This document shows, one piece after another, positions 54,960 to 63,657 of a stretch of DNA of 64,000 bases. A model generated the notes under the pieces. It ran no database searches, was not told the DNA's origin, and saw nothing but the letters and a program-made list of their open reading frames with translations. Positions within the stretch are counted from its first letter, which is position 1; each line of letters starts with the position of its first letter. Where the stretch lies: positions 1,054,001-1,118,000 of the forward strand of contig CAWCHQ010000002.1 in assembly GCA_963795415.1 (NCBI GenBank), in the 5' to 3' direction. Position numbers and translations under genes: made by a program. Source of the stretch: CAVSUZ01 sp963795415. Its GTDB lineage: Bacteria; Pseudomonadota; Alphaproteobacteria; Acetobacterales; Acetobacteraceae.

Positions 54960-57677
54960 GGCCGGCGTTACCCGCGTCGGCGTCGCCGGCCGCTGTCACC
55001 TTGCCCCACGCGGGCAAGCCAGTGCCGGCCGCTCCCGAAAGCCCGATCGCCATTCCGGCGACGCCGGTGGGCAAACCTGGCCGCACCCTGACCGGCAGGC
55101 GCAATACGGCCGCGCCAAGGCCCACCACGACCGTGCCGCCGCCGGCGACGCCAAGCCCGGCCGCATCCCGCGCGTTCAACGCGAGATAGGGCGACGGGAC
55201 ACGCTCGGCGACCGCAGGGGCCAAACGGCTCAATTTTTCGCTGCCGAAGATCTCGTGCAGCGGCACAACCAGCCACTCGCCGGGCCGCGCGGCGAAGGCC
55301 TCCGGCACGCCGCCAAAATAGCGTGACGTGGCGCCAGCAGGCGATGGTTCGATCAGGCGAATACCGGGATCGCCGCCTCGCAACGGGCCGCCCACCTCGT
55401 CCTGGAACTTGTTGACGGCTCGCACGGAGTTCCACGCCGGAGCCCAAACATAGGGAATGAGCGAGGAGGGCAGCGGCGGTCTTGGCCCGTAGTATCCCTC
55501 CATGGTGTACAAGAACGGCGTGTCGGGATCGTCGGGCGGCTTGGGCTCGCGCACCGTGGCGGCTGCATGGATCGAGGTTCGGCCGCTGTATCGGCGCAAC
55601 TCGCGACTGATCTTGGCGCCGTTGATGCGAAAATCCGCGGTCGGCGCCGCTCGCGGGATTGCCGCGAGCGCCGGTAGGGCCTTGGCGCATGAAGCGGTCA
55701 CGTCGTCCATGCGCGCCCAGGGCGGCTCGGGCGCACGGCCTGTCGCGTGCAGGGCATCGCGCAGCCAGCGCCAGCTCTCCTGGATCGCGCCTTCCGGCAC
55801 GAGAAGCTGGAAGAAGCGCTGGGCCCGGCCCTCATTGCTCACCAGCGTCCCGTCGGCCTCGGCGAAGGTACCGGCCGGCAGCACGACCCCCGCCCGGCGA
55901 GCGGTGTCGTGCAGCAGGTGATCGATGACGATGAGATGGCGCGCGCGGGCGAAGCAGCGGTCGACCCTCGCGCGCTCGGCGCGCCTGTAGAGATCGTTCT
56001 CAAGCACGACGACCACCTCTGCCGTACCTTCTTCGACGGCCTGAAACGCGTCGGCCAACCTCCCACCGCCCATCAGACCGAGACCCAGGCTGTTGCATTC
56101 CGGCACTGTCAGGCACAGCTCCGCGGCATGACCGGCACCGCACAGGGCCGAGGCGACATTGGCCGCCGCCTTGATCACCGCCGCACTGGCGCAGCCGGTG
56201 CCGGCCACGACGAGCGGTCGTTTCGCCTCCCTGAGCGCGCACGCAATGTCGCGCGCGAGCGGGCCGACGTCCTCCGGTAGGCCGGGAACCGAAGGCGCCG
56301 TGGAGTCCAACTCATGCGCCACGGCGAAACCGAGCCGCGCTAGATCGTCGGGCGCCGCTCGGAAGGTTCGGGTCGCCACGTCGTCGAGCCGTGTCGTGTC
56401 CGGAGTGGCGACGAAGAGCGGACTTCGCTCATGCGGCGCCACGTTGCGCACACCGGTATCGTGCCAACTCGGGATCCCGAGCTTCTCGGCGATCTCGAAG
56501 GCCTTCCGGCGTACCGCCTGGCGGAGGCTCAAGGCAAGGCGCGGCGCGGTGTCGGGCACGTCCTCACCGAGCACCAGCACCGCATCGGCCCGCTCGGCAT
56601 CCTTGAGCGACGGGCCGCGTGCCGGGCCGTCCCGCTGGATGTCCACGATCAGGGCGAGCAGCGCCTGATCGCTCTCCGACAGCCCGAGGTGGAAGTGCTC
56701 GGCGCCGACCAATTCCCGGAGCGCGAAATTCGCCTCGAGCGAGGCGCGCGGCGAGCCGATCCCGATCGCCGTGACACCCTCCGCCAGGATCTCCTCCAGG
56801 CGGCCCAGCGCCTCGGCCTTCGATGCCGGCGCAAGTTCATCGCCGCGGCTGAACCGCTGCAGGGGTTGGCGGATCCGGTGATCGCTGTTGACGAACCCGT
56901 AGCCAAACCGGCCGCGATCGCACAGGAAGTAGCCGTTCACCTCGCCGTTGAAGCGGTTGAGGATGCGCCGGACTTTTCCGTAGCGCTCGTTCGGCGTCGT
57001 GTTGCAGCCGAGGCCGCAATGGACGCACACAGACGGTGTCCCGCGCAGATCCCATTTGCGATCGTAGAACTCCGTGAGCGTCTTGTCGTCGAATACGCCG
57101 GTCGGGCAGACCTCGGCCAGATTGCCGCTGAAGTCGCTCTCCAGGACGCCATCCTCATGGCGCCCGAAATAGACGTGATTGTGGGCGGCGAAAACGTCGA
57201 AGTCGCGCCCGCCGGCGTAGTCGCGATAGAACCGCGTGCAGCGGTAGCAGGCGATGCACCGGTTCATCTCGTGGGTGATGAAGGGACCCAGATACTGGTT
57301 GCGGTGGGTGCGCTTCTTGAACCGGTATCGACGGTAGGCGTGCCCGGTCATGACCGTCATGTCCTGGAGATGGCATTCGCCACCCTCTTCGCAGACCGGG
57401 CAGTCGTGCGGATGGTTGGTCATCACCCACTCGATGCCGCTGGCGCGGAACTTCACTGCCTCGGGGTCGGCGATCGAGATGCGGGTGTGGTCTTCGGCCG
57501 CGATCATGCACGCCATGACGAGCCGCCCGCGCATTGCCGGAGCCAGGCGCCAACCGACCCCATCGCCGGATGCCAGCAGAAATACGGAAGATCGAAGCCC
57601 AAGGAGAGGCAGGCGTGGAGAAGATTGTTCCCGGCTGTCACCTCGTAGCTCTTGCCGTCGATGCTGATCGTCGGCAT
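54952..57677 (-). pseudogene. nuoG: NADH-quinone oxidoreductase subunit G, N-terminal lesion
   Basis: The main frame (860 residues from 57534) has the NuoG cluster motifs HPHDCPVCEEGGECHLQDMT (His-Cys ligated N5), NRCIACYRCTRFYRDYAGG and CVHCGLGCNTTP (N7), then the molybdopterin-type domain of E. coli-like NuoG. The true start is the ATG at 57677 (MPTISIDGKSYEVTAGNNLL, YFCWHPAMGSVGAW), in another frame. At 57535-57550 the [2Fe-2S] loop is damaged: the expected GAC-RQC reads GAWLRQC, and about ten residues before GRLVMACM are missing. As written, the [2Fe-2S] cluster N1b would lack a ligand. The lesion is larger than a single-base error. Confidence 0.88.
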
Positions 57678-57680
57678 CCG

Positions 57681-58970
57681 CTACCTCCAGGGACAGCGTT
57701 TGAGTTCAATATGACGCTCAAACTCTTCGCGGAAGCATTTCAAGCCGCTTCCGAGCGGCTCCATCGCGCCGGGAGCGAGCGCGCAGAATGTCCGACCGGG
57801 GCCGAGAAAGTCGGCGTGCATGGCGAGGATCTCCATGTCGCGAGCCTCGCCCTTGCCGGCCTCGATCGCCGCCAGGAGCCGTTCCACCCACGGCAACCCA
57901 TCCCGACAAGGCGTGCACCAGCCGCAGGATTCCTGGGCGAAGAAGTGCTCCAGATTGTGCAGCACCGCGACCGGGCAGGTCTTATCATCGACAATGATCA
58001 TCGTGCCGGTGCCAAGGCGGCTTCCGGCCTTCTCGACGGAATCGAAATCCATGGCGACGTCGAGATGCTCCTCGGCGAGGAATCGGGTCGAGGCGCCACC
58101 CGGCAGAAAGGCACGCAGGGCATAGCCGTCGCGCATGCCTCCCGCGTGCTCCTCGAGGATTTCCCGAACTGTCGTGCCCATCGGCAGCTCCCAGGCCCCC
58201 GGGCGCTTCACGCGGCCGCTCGCGCCATAGATCTTGGTGCCGCCGTCTTGGCCGTGCGCCAGGCCGCGGAACCAGGAGGCGCCGCGATTGACGATGTGCG
58301 GCACGTTGGCCAGGGTCTCGACATTGTTGACGACGGTCGGTTTCCCCCACAGCCCGCTGATCTGCGGATAGGGCGGCTTCGCCCTGGGGATCGCGCGCTT
58401 TCCTTCCAGCGCGGTGAGCATCGCCGTCTCGTCGCCGCAGATGTAGCGGCCGGCGCTGCGGTGCAAATGGAGTTCCAGGTCGAAACCCGATCCCAGGATG
58501 TTCTTGCCGAGGTAGCCCTTGGCGGTCGCTTCGTCGATCGCACGTTGCAGGCGCCGCCCGGCAAGCGTGTATTCGGCGCGGAGAAAGATGTAGGCCACGT
58601 CCGCCTGCACCGCGAAGGCGCTGACGATGGTGCCTTCGACCAGCTGGTGCGGGTCGCCCTCCATCAGCAGCCGGTCCTTGAAGGTGCCCGGCTCCATTTC
58701 GTCGGCGTTGACCACCAGGTATTTCCGCGGCGAGGCGTGGTCGGCGGACCGTTCCAGGCTCCACTTCCGCCCGGTCGGAAAGCCCGCGCCGCCGCGCCCG
58801 CGCAGCTTGGACGCCGTCACCTCGTCGATCACCGCCTGCGGCGTCATGTCGCCGAGGGCCTTGCGCACCGCCGCGTAGCCGCCGGCGCGGGTATAGGCCT
58901 CGATCCACAAGGGCTCGTCGCTGGGGCGTATATTCCGGGTCAGTGGGCGCTCCATCGCCTCGCCGCTCAT
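57681..58970 (-). CDS. nuoF: NADH-quinone oxidoreductase subunit F
   Basis: The 429-residue NADH-binding flavoprotein has GRGGAGFPTGRKWSL (NADH loop), YLVVNADEMEPGTFKDR (FMN), CGDETAMLTALEGKRAIPR and SCGWCTPCRDG with later Cys (FCALAPGAM) for the N3 [4Fe-4S] cluster. I chose the ATG at 58970 (MSGEAMERPLTRNIRPSDEP), which overlaps the nuoE stop by four bases; the frame continues upstream but is not NuoF-like. It takes electrons from NADH. Intact. Confidence 0.95.
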   Translation of the reverse strand: MSGEAMERPLTRNIRPSDEPLWIEAYTRAGGYAAVRKALGDMTPQAVIDEVTASKLRGRGGAGFPTGRKWSLERSADHASPRKYLVVNADEMEPGTFKDRLLMEGDPHQLVEGTIVSAFAVQADVAYIFLRAEYTLAGRRLQRAIDEATAKGYLGKNILGSGFDLELHLHRSAGRYICGDETAMLTALEGKRAIPRAKPPYPQISGLWGKPTVVNNVETLANVPHIVNRGASWFRGLAHGQDGGTKIYGASGRVKRPGAWELPMGTTVREILEEHAGGMRDGYALRAFLPGGASTRFLAEEHLDVAMDFDSVEKAGSRLGTGTMIIVDDKTCPVAVLHNLEHFFAQESCGWCTPCRDGLPWVERLLAAIEAGKGEARDMEILAMHADFLGPGRTFCALAPGAMEPLGSGLKCFREEFERHIELKRCPWR

Positions 58971-59455
58971 GGGTATCTCTCCAGCACCAGATCGAGTTGA
59001 TCCGGATCGAGGTCGCGATGGAGGTCCTCGTCGATCATGATGGTCGGCGCGTGATCGCAGGCGCCGAGGCACACGATCGGCAGGACGGTGAACCGGCCGT
59101 CGGCGGTGGTTTCTCCCCAGCGGATTCCGAGCTCGGCCTGAATGCGGTCCCACAGCGCCTCATAGCCCATGATCCAGCAGGAGATGCTGTCGCAGACCAG
59201 GATGACGTGACGCCCGACCGGTCGGCGGAAGATCAGGTTATAGAACGTCGCGACACCGTCCAACTCGTCGGGCGACATCTCGAGGATACGAGCTATCTCA
59301 TCGAGGTTCTCGTCCGATATCCACCGATGCGCGCGCTGCACGATACGGAGCGCCTCGATGCAGGCCCCGCGCCGGCTCTCGTAATGGCCGGCGAGGGCCG
59401 CGATCTCCTCGCTCTCGGCCGGCGTCAGCCGGTCGGTTCCCTCAGCGGTCGACAT
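58967..59455 (-). CDS. nuoE: NADH-quinone oxidoreductase subunit E
   Basis: The 162-residue thioredoxin-like [2Fe-2S] protein has DELDGVATFYNLIFRRPVGR, HVILVCDSISCWIMGYE and PIVCLGACDHAPTIMID. The cluster ligands are C-x4-C in the VCDSISC region and Cys in CLGAC. It works with NuoF in the NADH dehydrogenase module. It overlaps nuoCD by 14 bases. Intact. Confidence 0.95.
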   Translation of the reverse strand: MSTAEGTDRLTPAESEEIAALAGHYESRRGACIEALRIVQRAHRWISDENLDEIARILEMSPDELDGVATFYNLIFRRPVGRHVILVCDSISCWIMGYEALWDRIQAELGIRWGETTADGRFTVLPIVCLGACDHAPTIMIDEDLHRDLDPDQLDLVLERYP

Positions 59456-61211
59456 CGGCCATCACGAAGTCGATGCTACCGAGGACCGCGATCAAGTTAG
59501 GCACCATCGAGCCCCGGCACATCAGCGGGATCATCTGCAGGTGCGGGAACGAGGGCGTACGGATGCGAGTCCGGTACGACATCGTGTCGCCGTCGCTGAT
59601 CAGGTAGTAGCTGTTCAGGCCCTTGGTGGCCTCGATGCAGACGCTGGCCTCTCCCGGAGGGATCACGGGTCCCCAGCTCACATTGAGGAAGTGCGTGATG
59701 AGGGTCTCGATGTCATGCATCGTATGGTCCTTGAGCGGCGGCGTCGTCAGCGGATGCCGCGCCTTGTAGGACCCTTCCGGCATGTTCTTGAGGCATTGTC
59801 CGACGATGCGCAGGCTTTGTCGCATCTCCTCGACGCGCACGGCGGTGCGGTCATAGCAGTCGCCATGATCGCCGGTGGGGATGTCGAACTCGAATTGCTC
59901 ATACCCGGAATAGGGCCGCTTCTTTCGATAGTCCCACTCGAACCCGCATGCCCTGAGGCCGGGGCCGGTCGCGCCCCACTCGATCGCCTGGTCCAGGCTG
60001 TAGGCGCCGACCCCTTGGGTACGCCGCTTGAAGATGCGGTTCTTCATGACGAGCTTGTCGTACTCGTTCAGCCGCGCCGGCATGTAGTCGAGGAACTCGC
60101 GTACCAGCCGCTCCCATCCGAGCGGCAGATCCTGCGCCAGGCCGCCGATGCGGAACCAGCTCGGATGCATGCGGAATCCGCAGATGGCCTCGATGATCTC
60201 GAAGGCGCGCTCGCGGTCGGTGAACATGAAGAACACCGGCGACATCGCGCCGACGTCCTGGGCCATGGTGCCGTAGAACACCAGATGGCTGATGATCCGG
60301 AACAGCTCCGCCAGCATGACGCGGATCACCTTGACCCGGTCCGGCACCTCGATCCCGGCCAGCTTCTCGACCGCGAGCACGTACGGCAGGTTGTTCATCA
60401 CTCCGCCGAGGTAGTCGATCCGATCGGTATAGGGGATGTAGGTGTGCCAGGACTGGCGCTCCCCCATCTTCTCGGCACCGCGATGGTGATAGCCGATATC
60501 GGGAACGGCGTTGACGATGTCCTCGCCGTCGAGTTGCAGCACGATGCGAAACACACCATGCACGCTCGGATGGTGCGGACCCAGGTTGAGGAACATGAAC
60601 TCGTCGGTCTCGCCGCGCCGCTGCAATCCCCAGTCTTCGGGCCTGAACCGCAACGCGTCCTGTTCGATGTCTTCCTTCGTGGGTGGCAGTTCGAACAGGC
60701 CTGCTTCCGTGGCGCGGGCCGGATGATCCTTCCGCAACGGGTGGCCGTGCCAGGTCGGAGGCATGAGGATGCGCCGCAAGTGCGGGTGTCCCTCGAAGCC
60801 GATGCCGAACATGTCCCAGACCTCGCACTCGTACCAGTCCGCGGCAGGCCAGAGATCCGTCACCGTGGCGAGCGAACATGCCGCACCGACGAGCGCCACC
60901 TTGATGCGAACGTCCGCGTTTCGCTCGTAGGAGAGCAGGTGGTAGACGACGGTGAAATCGCTCGCCGGCTGGCTCTCTCTGTGGGACCGCTGGCGCTCGT
61001 CGATGGCGGTGAGGTCGAAGAGCGTGCGGTACGGCCGCTCGATTCCGGCTTTGAGAAAGTCCAGAACGCGGTGCGCATCGTCGCTCGCGACCCAGAGCGT
61101 CGGAATTCCGTCGCGGGTCGGCTGCGCCACGAAGGGAGCCGCGCCAAAATGGTCCGCCAGTTCGCGCCCGACGGTGGAGGCGGTCTCAACGCCAGGGAGA
61201 TCATCGAGCAT
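59442..61211 (-). CDS. nuoCD: NADH-quinone oxidoreductase fused subunit C/D
   Basis: The 589-residue protein joins the 30-kDa domain (residues 1-175; DWYECEVWDMFGIGFEGHPH, LRRILMPPTWHGHPLRKDHP) to the 49-kDa domain (from about 200; NLGPHHPSVHGVFRIVLQLD, HHRGAEKMGERQSWHTYIPY, EWDYRKKRPYSGYEQFEFDI). The His and Tyr of the quinone pocket are present. Fusion of C and D is typical of E. coli-type complex I and unusual for the mitochondria-like operons of many alphaproteobacteria. It was read without a lesion. Confidence 0.95.
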   Translation of the reverse strand: MLDDLPGVETASTVGRELADHFGAAPFVAQPTRDGIPTLWVASDDAHRVLDFLKAGIERPYRTLFDLTAIDERQRSHRESQPASDFTVVYHLLSYERNADVRIKVALVGAACSLATVTDLWPAADWYECEVWDMFGIGFEGHPHLRRILMPPTWHGHPLRKDHPARATEAGLFELPPTKEDIEQDALRFRPEDWGLQRRGETDEFMFLNLGPHHPSVHGVFRIVLQLDGEDIVNAVPDIGYHHRGAEKMGERQSWHTYIPYTDRIDYLGGVMNNLPYVLAVEKLAGIEVPDRVKVIRVMLAELFRIISHLVFYGTMAQDVGAMSPVFFMFTDRERAFEIIEAICGFRMHPSWFRIGGLAQDLPLGWERLVREFLDYMPARLNEYDKLVMKNRIFKRRTQGVGAYSLDQAIEWGATGPGLRACGFEWDYRKKRPYSGYEQFEFDIPTGDHGDCYDRTAVRVEEMRQSLRIVGQCLKNMPEGSYKARHPLTTPPLKDHTMHDIETLITHFLNVSWGPVIPPGEASVCIEATKGLNSYYLISDGDTMSYRTRIRTPSFPHLQMIPLMCRGSMVPNLIAVLGSIDFVMADVDR

Positions 61212-61214
61212 CTT

Positions 61215-61913
61215 CTAGACGCCATCCGGACTGCGCAGGTCCGTGGACCGTTGCCGTTCCGGCCGTTTGAGATCGCGCAGGCTCGGATGGGCCGGGCGTT
61301 GCACGCCCTGCGCTCCGATCGTCCAGCTCAATGGACGGCGTTCCTTGCCGATCGCCTGCTGCAGGAGGATGAGACCCTCGAGCAGGACATCCGGGCGCGG
61401 GGGACAGCCGGGGACGTAAACATCGACCGGGAGAAAGCTGTCGACACCCTGCACGACGCTGTAAATGTCGTACATTCCTCCCGAATTCGCGCAGGAACCC
61501 ATCGAGATGACCCAGCGAGGTTCCATCATCTGGTCGTAGAGGCGCTTGATGACGGGGGCCATCTTGAGGAACACCGTGCCCGAGATGACGATCAGGTCGG
61601 CTTCGCGGGGGGTGGCGCGGAATACCTCCGCGCCGAAACGCGCGATGTCGTATTTGCTGGTGAACGCGGCCGCCATCTCGACGTAGCAGCAGGAAAGACC
61701 GAAGTTCAGCGGCCAGATGGAATTCTTTTGTCCCCAGGAGACGATATCCTGCAGCCGCGTCAGGATCAGGGATCGTCGGATCGCTTCCTCGAACGAGGAG
61801 CCGGTTTCACCGGGGTCTGGCCTGCTCAACCGCCAGCGCACGCCGGTCAACTCCGGCGGAAGGAGCGAAGGCTCGCCCCCCGTGGTCGCCAGTCCAGAGC
61901 TCCCAGTCGCCAC
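61215..61913 (-). CDS. nuoB: NADH-quinone oxidoreductase subunit B
   Basis: The N2-cluster protein has motifs WPLNFGLSCCYVEMAAAFTS (adjacent Cys pair), PRWVISMGSCANSGGMYDIY and VDVYVPGCPPRPDVLLEGLI, giving the four Cys ligands. The start is uncertain. No ATG precedes the conserved part, and I use the GTG at 61913, which overlaps nuoA's last 67 bases; the family start may be a later non-ATG codon. It lies three bases upstream of nuoCD. Reading is intact through the core. Confidence 0.88.
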   Translation of the reverse strand: MATGSSGLATTGGEPSLLPPELTGVRWRLSRPDPGETGSSFEEAIRRSLILTRLQDIVSWGQKNSIWPLNFGLSCCYVEMAAAFTSKYDIARFGAEVFRATPREADLIVISGTVFLKMAPVIKRLYDQMMEPRWVISMGSCANSGGMYDIYSVVQGVDSFLPVDVYVPGCPPRPDVLLEGLILLQQAIGKERRPLSWTIGAQGVQRPAHPSLRDLKRPERQRSTDLRSPDGV

Positions 61914-62246
61914 AGATAGATCAATGCAGCGACGAGGACCCCAACGAACACCAGCATCTCGATATATCCGGTCCAACCGACTTCGCGGAACGCGATGGCC
62001 CAGGCGAATATGAACACCGTCTCGAGGTCGAAGATCACGAAGAACATCGCGACGAGGTAGAACTTCATGGGAAAGCGGAATCGCGCGTATCCGACGGTGA
62101 CGATCCCGGACTTCGAACGGCTGGACCGTCGCCTTGCTCGTGTGTCTTTGCCCCAAGACGTAGGAGAGCCCGGTCATGAGGGCGACCAGAGCAACGACGG
62201 CGGCGGAGTAAACGAGCAGGGGCCACACGAGAGCTGTTTTTTCCAT
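61847..62246 (-). pseudogene. nuoA: NADH-quinone oxidoreductase subunit A, one frameshift
   Basis: The first residues MEKTALVWPLLVYSAAVVAL and VALMTGLSYVLGQRH reach the conserved PFE at about residue 45, where an extra G near 62110 shifts the frame. The remainder is intact in the other frame: GIVTVGYARFRFPMKFYLVA, MFFVIFDLETVFIFAWAIAF and a third helix, ending RGASLRSFRRS. It is the first gene of the nuo operon. Removing one base restores a normal NuoA of about 132 residues, so a sequence error is a good explanation. Confidence 0.88.
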
Positions 62247-62868
62247 CGTCCTCGCGCCGAATATGTTCTCAGTGCTGCGAGCTAACGCTAGCTGCTGGAT
62301 CGGAGCCCTCGATCGATGCCGTCAACCGTCCAGTCCTTGCCCCTATTCGAGTGTTCATAATTTCGGACGGGCGGCCTGCGTAGCCTCGGAAACTACTCAG
62401 GCGGCGGCGTTCGCGAGCACCCACTAGGCTTAACGGAAACCTGGCAGTTGGCGCGGGGGATACCGTGCGCGATCGATCCCGCGATCGCGTTGGCAGCACG
62501 CGCCGCGCGGTGATTTAACGTCGCGATCGCGCGGAGCTGGCCTGAGTAGTTTCCGGGTCTGCCGCTGCGAACCCGATGCCGCCCATGATGGCACGGGCGC
62601 GCCTAGAACACTGCGAGCGTCCCGTGAGCCTACCGCGGCCGTGGGCGACGGGACTTCCTGGATGGAGAAGACAGTGGCGAACCAGAGGTCGACTCGGCAT
62701 CCTGTTCTGCATGGGGGGCGGCCGCCCCCCGCGGGCGCGCCCAATTGTCCGCGCAGCCGCCTATGCCCGCCGGTGGCCGTCGCGCCGCTCGCGCGTCTCG
62801 ATATAGGCACCTCGCACCCGTGGTGAGTGTTCGGGCAGCCGGAGGGTCAGGACGGGAGAGAGTTCGGC
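62247..62868. promoter_or_regulatory. Upstream region of the nuo operon
   Basis: No gene is seen in these 622 bases between divergent nuoA and the HAD gene. It holds the inverted repeat described at 62388-62554 and several short G/C-rich palindromes (TCGCGATCGCG near 62520). I found no clear sigma-70 promoter. Confidence 0.4.
62388..62554. repeat. 15-bp perfect inverted repeat containing the motif shared with sdh
   Basis: GGAAACTACTCAGGC at 62388-62402 and its exact reverse complement GCCTGAGTAGTTTCC at 62540-62554 are 137 bases apart. The same first 12 bases occur upstream of sdhC at 41033. The left arm lies 142 bases ahead of the nuoA start, in the same orientation relative to its operon as the sdh copy. 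Confidence 0.8.
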
Positions 62869-63645
62869 ATGGGAGAACTTGAGGACCTCGCCGTGGACCC
62901 GGCCCGATCCGACACGTCGGAAGAGAGCGGTTGCGACGGGCGCTCGCCGCTCGACGCGGCGATCTTCGACGTCGATGGCGTCCTCCTTGCCTCGCCGCAC
63001 GAGCGCGCTTGGCGAGAGGCTCTTCGTGGCTTCGCCGCGCCGGGCCGCTTCACTCCTGAAATCTACCAAAAGTATGTCGCGGGCAAGCCGCGCCTCAGCG
63101 GCGCGCGCGCCGCTCTGGAACAGTTGGGTGTGCCGGATGCCGAGAGGCAGGCGGTTCCTTATGCCGAGCGAAAACAGAAGCGGCTTGAGGAGTTGATAGC
63201 GACCAGGAGCTTCACAGCCTTCCCCGACGCAATCCGTTTCGTCCATGTCGTCAGAACTCTGGGGTTGCGAATGGCGGTTGCGTCGTCGTCCAAGAACGCC
63301 AACCGGATGATGCAGCTCATCCGATTCGGCCCCGGGGAGAACCTGCTCGATGTTTTCAGCGTCAATGTCTGTGGTCGCGACCTGCGGCACGGCAAGCCGG
63401 ACCCAGAGATCTTCCTCCTTGCTGCCTCGGAGCTCGGAATCGCGCCCGGACGCTGCTTCGTGGTCGAGGACGCGCCGGCCGGCATCAAGGCGGCCCGCGC
63501 GGGCGGGATGGTGGGCTTGGGAGTCGCCCGAGTTCATGACGCGGCCCTGCTGAGAACAGCGGGCGCCGACTTGGTCGTCAACAACCTCGATGAGGTCGCC
63601 GTCGACGAACTGGCGAATCGACGCCTCCGTCGTCGGCCGATCTGA
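62869..63645 (+). CDS. HAD hydrolase of the beta-phosphoglucomutase type
   Basis: The 258-residue protein from ATG 62869 (GGGAGAG upstream) has HAD motif I DVDGVLLASPHERAWREAL (nucleophile Asp and general acid Asp), motif II in VASSSKNANRM, motif III Lys in GKPDPEIFLLAASELG and motif IV EDAPAGIKAARAGGM, with the helical cap between motifs I and II. The R-x3-L cap pattern fits beta-phosphoglucomutase. The next gene is a GH65 protein, the usual partner that makes beta-glucose 1-phosphate from a disaccharide. The pair would turn trehalose-, kojibiose- or nigerose-type sugars into glucose 6-phosphate. The open frame extends further upstream, but the ribosome-binding site favours this start. Confidence 0.88.
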   Translation: MGELEDLAVDPARSDTSEESGCDGRSPLDAAIFDVDGVLLASPHERAWREALRGFAAPGRFTPEIYQKYVAGKPRLSGARAALEQLGVPDAERQAVPYAERKQKRLEELIATRSFTAFPDAIRFVHVVRTLGLRMAVASSSKNANRMMQLIRFGPGENLLDVFSVNVCGRDLRHGKPDPEIFLLAASELGIAPGRCFVVEDAPAGIKAARAGGMVGLGVARVHDAALLRTAGADLVVNNLDEVAVDELANRRLRRRPI

Positions 63646-63657
63646 GCGGGACGACGA

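Noticed and set aside
54952..57648. Long plus-strand frames opposite nuoG and nuoF (for example 56431-57648 and 57534-59000)
   Set aside because: They mirror nuoG and nuoF, whose protein sequence is strongly conserved. They are typical antisense shadows of high-GC genes.
59541..61919. A 792-codon open frame on the plus strand opposite nuoCD and nuoB
   Set aside because: It is a GC-skew shadow of the conserved minus-strand genes; its translation has no domain, an odd composition and no ribosome-binding site.
62388..62554. Intrinsic terminator made by the 15-bp inverted repeat
   Set aside because: The arms are 137 bases apart, no T-run follows, and the site lies upstream of two divergent operons, where a promoter or operator role is more likely.
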